Origin: CAYTLQ01 sp964438715
Lineage (GTDB): Bacteria > Bacteroidota > Ignavibacteria > Ignavibacteriales > Ignavibacteriaceae
Assembly: GCA_964438715.1 (NCBI GenBank)
Contig: CAYTLQ010000159.1
Span: 1 to 28,093, forward strand
Length of the DNA stretch: 28,093 nucleotides
Direction: 5' to 3'
Shown here: positions 14,481 through 22,196 of the stretch, one piece after another
Position numbering within the stretch: the first letter of the stretch is position 1
Layout: each line of letters opens with the position of its first letter
Position numbers and translations under genes: made by a program
The notes under the pieces: model-generated
Told to the model about the DNA's origin: nothing
Database searches by the model: none
What the model saw: the letters and a program-made list of their open reading frames with translations, nothing else

Positions 14481-15757
14481 TGGATAAGCTCTGGCACATT
14501 ATATATAACCTTCTCGCATTGCCTCTGCTTTATATTGTTGCGTTAAGCGCCGGTATTTTTAACCGGAAAATACGAGCAGGTATAAAAGGCAGAAAGCGAT
14601 TGTTTGAAGATCTCATTTTACAAGCTTCCCGGCTTAATAAGCAGAAAAAACTTATTTGGTTTCACTCTGCCTCTATGGGAGAATTTGAACAGGCGAAACC
14701 CATTATTGAGCAACTCCGATCACGCAACGATATTAATATACTTGTAACTTTTTTTTCTCCTTCAGGGTATGAAAATTCCCGTAAATATCCACATGCCGAT
14801 ATTATCTCCTACATACCTTTTGATACAATTGCATCCACAAAAAAATTTGTACAGTTAACCCGTCCGGCAATGGCTGTATTTATGCGATACGATATCTGGC
14901 CGAATATGATACGCTCTTTACACAACGCCTCCGTACCCATTCTTCTGGTAGATGCTACAATGCGCAACAGCAGTCCACGAAAACTGCCCTTAATCCGTTC
15001 TTTTCACCGTCATCTGTTTTCTAAAATGTCAGCAATCCTTACTGTTTCGGAAAACGATGCCCGTAATTTTTCGGAAATACTCGGCAATCAGGCAATTGTT
15101 GCCGTTGCAGGAGATACAAGGTTCGACCGTGTGTACCGAAAAGCAGCTGATGCAAAAGAGCGAAACCTCATGCGGGAAGACATTACAAAAGACAAAAAAG
15201 TATTTGTGATGGGCAGTTCGTGGAGTGAAGATGAAGAGGTACTTGTACCTGTCATTAAAAAACTCCTGAAAGCTGATACGGCAACTATATTTATCATTGT
15301 ACCGCATGAGCCAAACATTGAGCATCTTGAGCGACTTGAAAACGAATTCTCACCTGAGCATCGCGTTATCCGTTTTTCATTTCTTAACAGCTACAAAAAT
15401 GAGCGGGTTATACTTGTTGACTCGATAGGCATACTGCTTACATTATATTATTATGCCGATACAGCCTTTGTGGGAGGTAGCTTTAAAAGCAGTATCCACA
15501 ATGTGCTTGAGGCTGCTGTGTATGGCATACCGGTGTTGTACGGACCCAAAATTCAGTCGTCACAGGAGGCTATGCAATTAGCAGTTCAAGGTGGAGGAAT
15601 AATAGTACATAATAAAATTGAGGCATATAAATACCTTCGTCGGCTCTTATCCGATGAAAACTACCGAAAGCGCTGTGGAAGTATTTCCAGAAATTTTGTT
15701 GAAAAAAATCTCGGTGCTTCTGATGTTATAGTGAAAAAAATTAATTCTTTTCTTTAA
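14480..15757 (+). CDS. waaA: 3-deoxy-D-manno-octulosonic acid (Kdo) transferase
   Basis: A protein of 425 residues, the usual WaaA/KdtA length. It transfers Kdo from CMP-Kdo onto lipid A precursor at the inner membrane. A membrane anchor lies at about residues 8-25. The acceptor-site motif WFHSASMGEFEQA holds the essential glutamate (Glu68). In the C-terminal half FVGGSFKSSIHNVLEAAVYG and GPKIQSSQEA form the nucleotide-sugar site. Whether it adds one or two Kdo residues cannot be read from the sequence. It overlaps waaF by one base (TGATG). Its 3' end overlaps the convergent dinB-like gene by 17 bases, with no terminator between them. Confidence 0.93.
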   Translation: MDKLWHIIYNLLALPLLYIVALSAGIFNRKIRAGIKGRKRLFEDLILQASRLNKQKKLIWFHSASMGEFEQAKPIIEQLRSRNDINILVTFFSPSGYENSRKYPHADIISYIPFDTIASTKKFVQLTRPAMAVFMRYDIWPNMIRSLHNASVPILLVDATMRNSSPRKLPLIRSFHRHLFSKMSAILTVSENDARNFSEILGNQAIVAVAGDTRFDRVYRKAADAKERNLMREDITKDKKVFVMGSSWSEDEEVLVPVIKKLLKADTATIFIIVPHEPNIEHLERLENEFSPEHRVIRFSFLNSYKNERVILVDSIGILLTLYYYADTAFVGGSFKSSIHNVLEAAVYGIPVLYGPKIQSSQEAMQLAVQGGGIIVHNKIEAYKYLRRLLSDENYRKRCGSISRNFVEKNLGASDVIVKKINSFL

Positions 15758-16274
15758 TTGCCGGCAGATACCGCGATCGTAATATTGAAAGATGATGTTC
15801 CGTATGTCCTGCTATTATTGCTATTGCCGCCCCTGCGCTTAATTTATGTTCATTGGCAGTTCCTATTAACCTCAGTTGTGCCTCCCGAAATGATGAAAAG
15901 AGAATAATATTACTTTCTCTTAAGGCTGTAAACTCTTCAAGTATATTTGTAAGACTCCTCATTTCAAATTCCCCTGTTTCAACATACTTATCCTGGTCAT
16001 ATCCGGGTAATGGCTGAACTTCACCGCGGGCTATACATAAGGCACGGCAGGCAAAGATTCTTTCAGTATCGACCAAATGTCCCAATAATTCACGAATACT
16101 CCATTTCCCCGCCTCATATCGAAATCCTTCGTAACTACCAATTAATGGTTTGAATAAATTATTTACCGTTTCATTTTGCAACCTGAGAAAATCAATTATA
16201 TCTGTATCGGGTACAAGGGTTATGTATCTGTGGTAATATTCATAGTATTCGTTAATGTCCGGCTTATATATCAT
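15741..16274 (-). CDS. DinB-family (DinB_2-like) protein
   Basis: A protein of 177 residues with the DinB four-helix fold pattern. The likely metal site is His66 (LLGHLVDTERIF) plus His157 and His161 (AGHTEHHLSIL), the spacing seen in DinB/YfiT metal-dependent proteins. GKWSIRELLGHL is a typical family segment. Members include thiol-dependent transferases (bacillithiol or mycothiol S-transferases) and many of unknown function; no substrate can be assigned. The ATG at 16274 gives the normal length, and GAGAG ahead of it is a weak ribosome site. It converges on waaA with a 17-base overlap of coding ends. Confidence 0.85.
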   Translation of the reverse strand: MIYKPDINEYYEYYHRYITLVPDTDIIDFLRLQNETVNNLFKPLIGSYEGFRYEAGKWSIRELLGHLVDTERIFACRALCIARGEVQPLPGYDQDKYVETGEFEMRSLTNILEEFTALRESNIILFSSFREAQLRLIGTANEHKLSAGAAIAIIAGHTEHHLSILRSRYLPAIKEKN

Positions 16275-16710
16275 TCGGGTACTCTCTCTATTTATTTATG
16301 AAATATACGGACAGAGCCGAAAACTCCATATAACAATTTACCGTGTCTGTGATGAAGAGTTTTTGTATTGCAGAGCAAATTATCAGTTAAATGAATTGAC
16401 AAACACCGGGAGATTTTTGATATAATTTAGTCTTTCTAAGACAGATGAGATCTTATTGAACCTCTCACAATCAGAGAATACAGTTGAGAATGTTCTTTTT
16501 CATCATATTTCTGATTCATCAGCGGAACTCATCTTCTGCGATGATATTGGTATGAGCTCTCGCTAAAGGATATCCATTTGATTGGATATTCAGGATATAT
16601 CTGCAGTTTCTTAATAATAAGCCGGTTTTATTCTGCTTTACTATATAAAAGAAAACTCCCCCGGTGAAGGTGAGGTAGCCGGAGGAGTTTTTCAGGTTAC
16701 TGTTGTGAGG
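16275..16710. other. intergenic region without a gene
   Basis: This 436-base stretch holds no credible gene. Visible structures are ATATCCA-TTTGAT-TGGATAT (16570-16589), a perfect 7-bp-stem hairpin, and the terminator at 16645-16692. A short open frame (16426-16566, plus strand) has protein-like composition but no ATG near its beginning and no ribosome site. The dinB-like gene's promoter should lie just past 16274. Confidence 0.6.
16645..16692 (-). terminator. rho-independent terminator of the minus-strand lipoprotein gene
   Basis: On the plus strand AAAACTCCCCCGG (16652-16664) pairs with CCGGAGGAGTTTT (16679-16691) with one mismatch. Read on the minus strand, the hairpin starts 19 bases after the stop at 16711 and ends in TTTTCTTTT. 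Confidence 0.85.
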
Positions 16711-17490
16711 CTATGATTGTTTTTCTGCAGTGGCAGTATTAAGATTAATTACATAAACTTTGCCATTGCCCAATGTTAAGGTTGCCTGACCATTTCCGTT
16801 AAATACAAGAGTCGCTGTATAAGTAAATGTTTTTCCTCCTCCGGTTACTCCGGTAATGGTTAAAGTTGAACTACCACTTACAATCTTCTTAGTTACCTTA
16901 TTTACATTAATGGTATCGAGTGTAAGTGTTGTTGTACTTGTAAATGATTTTCCGGTATTAATTTTCGAAGAGGTATTACCATAACGGAAGTAATTACCGC
17001 TGACACCATAATTTGCATTGGCATCAATAATATGTGTTACATTCAGGGTGGCAGCAGCAGAGTCGCTACACATTACCCTGAGTGTCTCGAAAGTTCCTTT
17101 TGCCTTATATGTATAATTGAACTGATTTCCCAAATTCACAAAAGCGTAGGAGTATTGTATTGTATAATTAAAGCTGTAGTTTCCCCCGCTACGCGATTTT
17201 ACAATTGTGGTATCGAAATGAATGCTATAGTATCCTCCTGGTCCATCGGGTTGACCACCGGAAGCAAATGTTGCGGCGTTCTCAATTTCCGCAGAAAGCC
17301 CGTTCGTTGCATCAGAACCGCCTACTGAACCGGCGATACTGTTTGCAAGATCATCCTCTGAAACAACATCTTCAGTTACATTTACTACATCGTCTTCTTT
17401 TTTACAGCCGGTCACCAGCATTAACGAAATAATTATGAGTACTGAAGAAAGCTGTTTTCCCCAACGAAGAAGTGCACGAAAATTTGTCAT
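16711..17490 (-). CDS. hypothetical lipoprotein
   Basis: A predicted lipoprotein of 259 residues that I do not recognise. Its signal sequence ends in LVTGCKKEDD, with lipid attachment at Cys29. The acidic residues just after the cysteine resemble the surface-export tether seen in Bacteroidota lipoproteins, which is inference. The mature part is rich in Thr, Ser, Gly, Asn and Tyr with alternating hydrophobic residues (YSFNYTIQYSYAFVNLGNQF; SSTLTITGVTGGGKTFTYTA), suggesting a beta-sandwich or barrel-like fold. There is one further cysteine (VMCSDS). AAAGGA eight bases before the ATG supports the start. It is transcribed alone, divergent from tnaA across about 270 bases, and ends at a strong terminator. 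Confidence 0.75.
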   Translation of the reverse strand: MTNFRALLRWGKQLSSVLIIISLMLVTGCKKEDDVVNVTEDVVSEDDLANSIAGSVGGSDATNGLSAEIENAATFASGGQPDGPGGYYSIHFDTTIVKSRSGGNYSFNYTIQYSYAFVNLGNQFNYTYKAKGTFETLRVMCSDSAAATLNVTHIIDANANYGVSGNYFRYGNTSSKINTGKSFTSTTTLTLDTINVNKVTKKIVSGSSTLTITGVTGGGKTFTYTATLVFNGNGQATLTLGNGKVYVINLNTATAEKQS

Positions 17491-17761
17491 AAGATTTTCC
17501 TTTAGTTTAGTTTTGATTACTGTTACAACTCCGGTTTTTCAAAAACTGCGCCAAAGCAAAATCCCTTAAAAAACGATAAATAGAGCTATTTACCAATTAT
17601 TAAATGCCTGAAAAGTACATTTAAATAGCTGAAAATCATTTTAAGTGCATTTTTTCTGTTTAATATTGAATTAGTTTTTCAGTGTCATTGAGGTATTCCG
17701 TAATTTTCAAGTATTAAAAAATGATTAACTCATACACTTGCTCGTAAAATCCGGAGATTTT

Positions 17762-19135
17762 ATGAAAACCATAATTGAGCCCTTTAAGATTAAATCCGTA
17801 GAGCCTATCCGCTTTACAACTAAAGATGAACGAATCAAAATTCTAAAAGATGCGGGCTACAATCCGTTTCTCATTCATTCTGATGATGTACTTATCGATC
17901 TCCTTACCGACAGCGGCACTTCAGCAATGAGTGCAGAACAATGGGCGGGTATAATGCGTGGTGATGAGTCCTATGCAGGCTCTCCAAGTTTTTACCGCTT
18001 TGAATCCGTTGTAAAAAAGATTACCGGACTTAAGAATATTATACCCACCCATCAGGGCAGAGCCGCAGAAAAGATTCTTTTCTCGATTCTTGGCGGCAAA
18101 GGAAAATATTTTTTGAACAACACCCACTTCGACACAACACGCGCGAATGTTGAATATTCGGGAGCAGAAGCAATAGATTTGCTAAACGAAACAGGTAAAC
18201 ATCCGGAAATACGCGCACCATTCAAGGGGGATATGGATGTCGTGGCGCTTGAACAAACCATTCAGAAAATTGGGGTAGAGAACATTCCTCTTGTTATGTT
18301 AACGGTTACGAATAATTCAGGTGGTGGTCAGCCTGTGTCAATGAAAAATATTCGGGAAGTTAGGAAAGTATGTGATAGATACGGTTTACCTTTATTTCTC
18401 GATGCATGCCGGTTTGCCGAAAACGCCTACTTTATTAAAATGCGGGAGGAAGGTTACCGTGATAAATCGTTGCTCTCTATTGCACAGGAAATGTTCTCGT
18501 ATGTTGACGGCGCAACAATGAGCGCAAAAAAGGATGCCCTTGTAAACATCGGCGGATTTCTGGCTCTTAATAATGATGACCTTGCGCTTCGCTGTCGTAA
18601 CCTTCTGATTGTAACAGAGGGTTTTCCTACATACGGAGGTCTTGCCGGCAGAGACCTCGAAGCAATGGCTCAAGGTTTAGAGGAAGTACTTGATGAGCAT
18701 TATCTTCAATACAGAATTCGCAGTGTTGAGTATCTGGGAGAAAAACTAATTGAACAAGGTATCCCCATTATTGAGCCTCCGGGCGGACATGCTATTTATA
18801 TAGATGCGAAAAGATTTCTTCCCGATATTCCTCCGGAACAATTTCCCGGACAGGCGATTGTTTGCTCTTTATATACCGAGGGGGGAATCCGTGCTGTGGA
18901 GATTGGCAGTGTTATGTTTGGTAAATACGATGCTCATGGGAAATTAGTTTCTCCCCCAATGGAACTTGTCCGACTTGCTATTCCGCGCAGAGTTTATACT
19001 CAAAGTCATATTGACTATGTTATTGAAGTCATTCACGAAGTTTTTGCAAAAAGACATGAATTGAAGGGACTGAAAATTGTTTACGAAGCTCCTATTCTTC
19101 GACACTTCACTGCGCGCTTTGAACCTTTGGGGTAA
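17762..19135 (+). CDS. tnaA: tryptophanase (L-tryptophan indole-lyase)
   Basis: A PLP enzyme of 457 residues of the beta-eliminating lyase family, splitting tryptophan into indole, pyruvate and ammonia in the cytosol. With the start at 17762 the numbering runs in register with tyrosine phenol-lyase: the PLP lysine in MSAKKDALVNIGG is Lys257. Residue 124 is Asp (HFDTT) and residue 381 is Ile (AVEIGS), as in tryptophanase; tyrosine phenol-lyase has Thr124 and Arg381. The ending RHFTARFEPLG is normal for the family. A TTG at 17738 is also in frame, but the ATG has GGAG five bases before it. No tnaC-like leader peptide or tnaB permease is seen; the 270 bases upstream hold AAATAG-AG-CTATTT (17578-17591), a possible operator. 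It heads a run of five closely spaced genes. Confidence 0.9.
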   Translation: MKTIIEPFKIKSVEPIRFTTKDERIKILKDAGYNPFLIHSDDVLIDLLTDSGTSAMSAEQWAGIMRGDESYAGSPSFYRFESVVKKITGLKNIIPTHQGRAAEKILFSILGGKGKYFLNNTHFDTTRANVEYSGAEAIDLLNETGKHPEIRAPFKGDMDVVALEQTIQKIGVENIPLVMLTVTNNSGGGQPVSMKNIREVRKVCDRYGLPLFLDACRFAENAYFIKMREEGYRDKSLLSIAQEMFSYVDGATMSAKKDALVNIGGFLALNNDDLALRCRNLLIVTEGFPTYGGLAGRDLEAMAQGLEEVLDEHYLQYRIRSVEYLGEKLIEQGIPIIEPPGGHAIYIDAKRFLPDIPPEQFPGQAIVCSLYTEGGIRAVEIGSVMFGKYDAHGKLVSPPMELVRLAIPRRVYTQSHIDYVIEVIHEVFAKRHELKGLKIVYEAPILRHFTARFEPLG

Positions 19136-19138
19136 TCA

Positions 19139-19951
19139 ATGAAAGTAAAAAAGAAATTCACTCACTCCCCAAAAAAGGTTATCTGGCGAATCCTCTTAAA
19201 TAACAATCTTGTTCTTTTTGAAGAGCGCGACAGTAAAACCAAAGAAGTCTCTTTTTCGTGTTTTGATTTTACCAACGGAAAGTCTGTCTTCGAAGGGTTA
19301 CAGCCGGGAGATAAGTATTGGCTGGGGATTGAAAATTTTTCCGGGGACGAAATTATTTTTCATGGTTATCGCAAACCCGATATGCCCGGTCATCAGGGAA
19401 TTTATGTGTATTCTCTCTCCGAAAAAAAAATTATATGGCAGAGTGATGAGCAAAATTATTATTTCTCAGACAATGATATTGTTTACACATTTATACAGAA
19501 GTTTGAAGGCGCCCACTATTATGCATTAGAACGAAAATCAGGAAAACTGCTGGAGGAGATTGGGGATAATATTGCAAAAATTCATGCTCTTAAACACTCT
19601 ATTGAGCAGAAGGAAGACTACTCCGAATATGGTTTCCCTATTCTCTCCGGAGATCCTGCAACACCTGCGTTCCGGGATATAAAACTGCAATTAGCATCAA
19701 AATTTACCGATATAACAGATATTGAGTTTATCGAAAAAAACGAAATTTTTGCTATTTCATGCCACCGGAAAAGTACTAGCCTCTTTACCCAGACGCTGTA
19801 CTTATTTACAATAAATAAAAAAAAACCTATCTTTGAGGAGGTTATTAACAGGAATAGCCCTTCAGTAATACTCGACTCGTTCTTTCTATATAGTAATTTC
19901 CTGTTCGTTATTTTGGATAAAACGCTTGTTGAGGTTTATCAAATAATTTAA
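19139..19951 (+). CDS. DUF4905-like protein
   Basis: A protein of 270 residues starting three bases after the tnaA stop, without its own clear Shine-Dalgarno, so translation is probably coupled. No signal peptide is present. Repeating beta-strand segments with aromatic turns (KYWLGIENFSGDEIIFHGYR, GIYVYSLSEKKIIWQ, HYYALERKSGKLL) suggest a propeller-like fold. The pattern W-x-GIE...HGYxxPDMPGHQGIYVYS fits DUF4905, a Bacteroidota family of unknown function. That name comes from memory of the family pattern, not a search. Its place between tryptophanase and amrA gives no clear functional hint. Confidence 0.65.
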   Translation: MKVKKKFTHSPKKVIWRILLNNNLVLFEERDSKTKEVSFSCFDFTNGKSVFEGLQPGDKYWLGIENFSGDEIIFHGYRKPDMPGHQGIYVYSLSEKKIIWQSDEQNYYFSDNDIVYTFIQKFEGAHYYALERKSGKLLEEIGDNIAKIHALKHSIEQKEDYSEYGFPILSGDPATPAFRDIKLQLASKFTDITDIEFIEKNEIFAISCHRKSTSLFTQTLYLFTINKKKPIFEEVINRNSPSVILDSFFLYSNFLFVILDKTLVEVYQII

Positions 19952-19960
19952 GAAAGTTCT

Positions 19961-20539
19961 ATGGAGCTATCAAATCAGGAAAAAGGGGTACTACTATTAG
20001 GTGCACGAGAAGCGATTAAATCCTTGTTCTATGATTTACCGCCGCAATCGATTGATTATCATCATTATCCGAACCTAAAGAAACCGTGCGGAGCATTTGT
20101 TACTCTTACTCAAAATGATGAGTTGCGCGGATGTATTGGTTATATTCAATCCAATGAGCCATTGTTTTCTACCGTGTGTGAAGTTGCGAAACTTGCCGCA
20201 ACAGAAGATCCGCGTTTTCCTCCATTATCGGAACACGATATTCCTCATATACTAATAGAAATTTCTGTGCTTTCACAACCGGAGTATGTAAAAAACATCG
20301 AGGATATTGTTCTGGGGAAACACGGACTTATCCTTGAAGATGAGATGGGTACAGGACTTCTCCTGCCGCAGGTAGCAATTGAACATAAGATGACTCTTTC
20401 GGGATTTCTTTCTGCGTTATGCACAAAGGCGGGTTTGCCGCCAAATACATGGATGTCCCGTCCGATAAAATTAAAATCCTTTACCGCCCAGGTATTCGGA
20501 GAACAGAAGAGAAGGAACCTCACCGGTGAAAGTCGTTAG
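19961..20539 (+). CDS. amrA: AmmeMemoRadiSam system protein A (AMMECR1 domain)
   Basis: A protein of 192 residues, nearly all AMMECR1 domain. The hallmark LRGCIG lies at 55-60, preceded by KPCGAFVTLT. Next comes AATEDPRFPPLSEHDIPHIL, and the C-terminal half has LLPQVAIEHKMTLSGFLSALC and the conserved W (NTWMS). The biochemical role is not settled; in bacteria the domain usually travels with Memo and a radical SAM enzyme. It starts nine bases after the DUF4905 gene and overlaps amrB by 14 bases. Confidence 0.93.
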   Translation: MELSNQEKGVLLLGAREAIKSLFYDLPPQSIDYHHYPNLKKPCGAFVTLTQNDELRGCIGYIQSNEPLFSTVCEVAKLAATEDPRFPPLSEHDIPHILIEISVLSQPEYVKNIEDIVLGKHGLILEDEMGTGLLLPQVAIEHKMTLSGFLSALCTKAGLPPNTWMSRPIKLKSFTAQVFGEQKRRNLTGESR

Positions 20540-21347
20540 ACAGCCTGAAGTTGCAGGGATGTTTTATCCGTCTTCGCGAAATAAGCTGAAAGACGAAGTC
20601 CAAAAATATCTTTCTGATGCTGTAGTACAAACCGCGGAAACAAAAATCTATGGTTTGGTTTCTCCTCATGCCGGCTATCTGTATTCAGGATTAACTGCGG
20701 CTTATGGTTTCAACACAATCTCGAAGACTTCTTACAACACAGTAATAATCCTATCACCAAGTCATTACCAATTTTTTCGTGGTAATTGTATTTATGCGGG
20801 TGACGCATATACCACGCCATTTGGAGAAATTCCTTTAGATAAAAAAATTATCAAAGAAATGACCACTGATACTACGCTGATTTTTGAAGGGTTTTATGGT
20901 CATGGCAGAGAGCATGGCATCGAAGTGCAATTACCATTTCTTCAATACTTATTGGGTGATTTTAGCTTAGTTCCTGTTGTTATGGGTAATCAGGATGATC
21001 AGGAAATTAACGCTCTCGCTTCAAAACTAATGGAGGTAATTTCCGGCAGAGACGATATACTGATTATTGCCAGTTCAGATCTCTCTCATTTTTATCCGAG
21101 GAGAATAGCTGACGGACTTGACTCAAAAATAGAACGCCACATTTGTAATTTTGATGAAACATCTCTTTCTTCAGATTTACATACCAAAACCGTTGAGGCA
21201 TGCGGTGGCGGACTAATCGTAGCAATGATGAAAGCCTTGAAAGCAAAGGGCATTAAACATTCCTCCGTTTTACATAGAACCGATTCGGGGGCAGTGACAG
21301 GTGACTTATCTGAGGTTGTTGGTTACCTCTCGGCTGTTTTTCACTAA
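20526..21347 (+). CDS. amrB: AmmeMemoRadiSam system protein B (Memo family)
   Basis: A Memo-family protein of 273 residues, related to class III extradiol dioxygenases. Candidate metal ligands are His48 (SPHAGYLYSG), His80 (LSPSH), His188 (SSDLSHFYP) and Cys226 (EACGGG), matching the His/His/His/Cys set of human Memo. REHGIEVQLPFLQYL is also conserved. The start is a GTG at 20526 inside the end of amrA, which gives the usual opening RQPEVAGMFYP. The 14-base overlap implies translational coupling. Substrate and reaction are unknown for the bacterial system. The third partner, a radical SAM enzyme, is not found within this window. Confidence 0.93.
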   Translation: MKVVRQPEVAGMFYPSSRNKLKDEVQKYLSDAVVQTAETKIYGLVSPHAGYLYSGLTAAYGFNTISKTSYNTVIILSPSHYQFFRGNCIYAGDAYTTPFGEIPLDKKIIKEMTTDTTLIFEGFYGHGREHGIEVQLPFLQYLLGDFSLVPVVMGNQDDQEINALASKLMEVISGRDDILIIASSDLSHFYPRRIADGLDSKIERHICNFDETSLSSDLHTKTVEACGGGLIVAMMKALKAKGIKHSSVLHRTDSGAVTGDLSEVVGYLSAVFH

Positions 21348-21367
21348 TTGAACAATCAACTGAGCTA

Positions 21368-22174
21368 ATGACCATTGCTATTATCGGAGCAGGCAGATTT
21401 GCACATTCGTTTGTGCCTGCAATTTATAAAACCGGCAAATACACTATATTTCTTACTGCAACGAAAAAAAAATCCTGCTCCTCTTTGGTAAAAACCTATC
21501 CACAAATACAATATTTCTCAGGCTATAATAAACTACCTTCTGATGTACAGGCTGTTTTTCTTGCTGTTCCTGACGATGCATTAAAGACCGTCGCAAATGA
21601 TCTGCTTAACTCGGGTAATCAGTTAAAGGATAAATTTGCTATTCACTTCTCCGGTTCATTAGATTCTTCTGAAATTGGCGTGCTGAAAAATATCGGGATG
21701 CGTATCGGCTCACTGCACATTATGCAAACCTTTCCGCAGAGAAAGCCTTATCCTTTAGATGGTCTGCCTGCAGGATTAGAGTCGCCGGATGTTTACTGTA
21801 TTAAGTTTTTAAAGAACCTCTGCAGAGAAATGCATTTAAATCCCTTTGTTATAAGAGCGGAAAACAAAATGTTGTATCATATTGCCGGGGTGTTTCTTTC
21901 CAATTTTCTTGTGGGAAATTTCTCTCATGCAGAAAAACTTCTTGAATCAGCAGGAATAAAGAAGAGCGATGTGAAGAAGATTTTCAGACCAATACTTTTA
22001 TCTACAATAGAAAATTTACTAAATAATGGCGCAATGCATTCTCTTTCGGGACCGGTAGCCCGCGGTGATGAAAAACTCATCGCAAAACATAAAGCGCTTC
22101 TTAAAGAAAAAATGCCTGACTTACTGCGCTCCTATATTCAGCAAACAGAAACACTCCGTAAACTGAAGCGTTAG
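21368..22174 (+). CDS. Rossmann-like protein with DUF2520 domain
   Basis: A protein of 268 residues. An N-terminal Rossmann domain begins MTIAIIGAGRFAHSFVPAI (glycine-rich loop at residues 7-9) and continues with VFLAVPDDALKTV. The C-terminal all-helical domain with HFSGSLDSSEI, GSLHIMQTFPQR and YHIAGVFLSNFLVGNF fits DUF2520. It resembles NAD(P)-dependent reductases such as ProC or 6-phosphogluconate-type dehydrogenases, but the substrate is unknown. It lies 20 bases after amrB and is the last gene of the tnaA run. It converges on metH, with only the weak hairpin AATACA-ATC-TGTATT (22184-22198) between them. Confidence 0.85.
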   Translation: MTIAIIGAGRFAHSFVPAIYKTGKYTIFLTATKKKSCSSLVKTYPQIQYFSGYNKLPSDVQAVFLAVPDDALKTVANDLLNSGNQLKDKFAIHFSGSLDSSEIGVLKNIGMRIGSLHIMQTFPQRKPYPLDGLPAGLESPDVYCIKFLKNLCREMHLNPFVIRAENKMLYHIAGVFLSNFLVGNFSHAEKLLESAGIKKSDVKKIFRPILLSTIENLLNNGAMHSLSGPVARGDEKLIAKHKALLKEKMPDLLRSYIQQTETLRKLKR

Positions 22175-22196
22175 CTTTTTCAAAATACAATCTGTA

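Noticed and set aside
16426..16566. Short plus-strand frame with protein-like composition (about 45 codons)
   Set aside because: No ATG near its beginning, no ribosome site and no recognised motif; possibly a gene remnant but not supportable.
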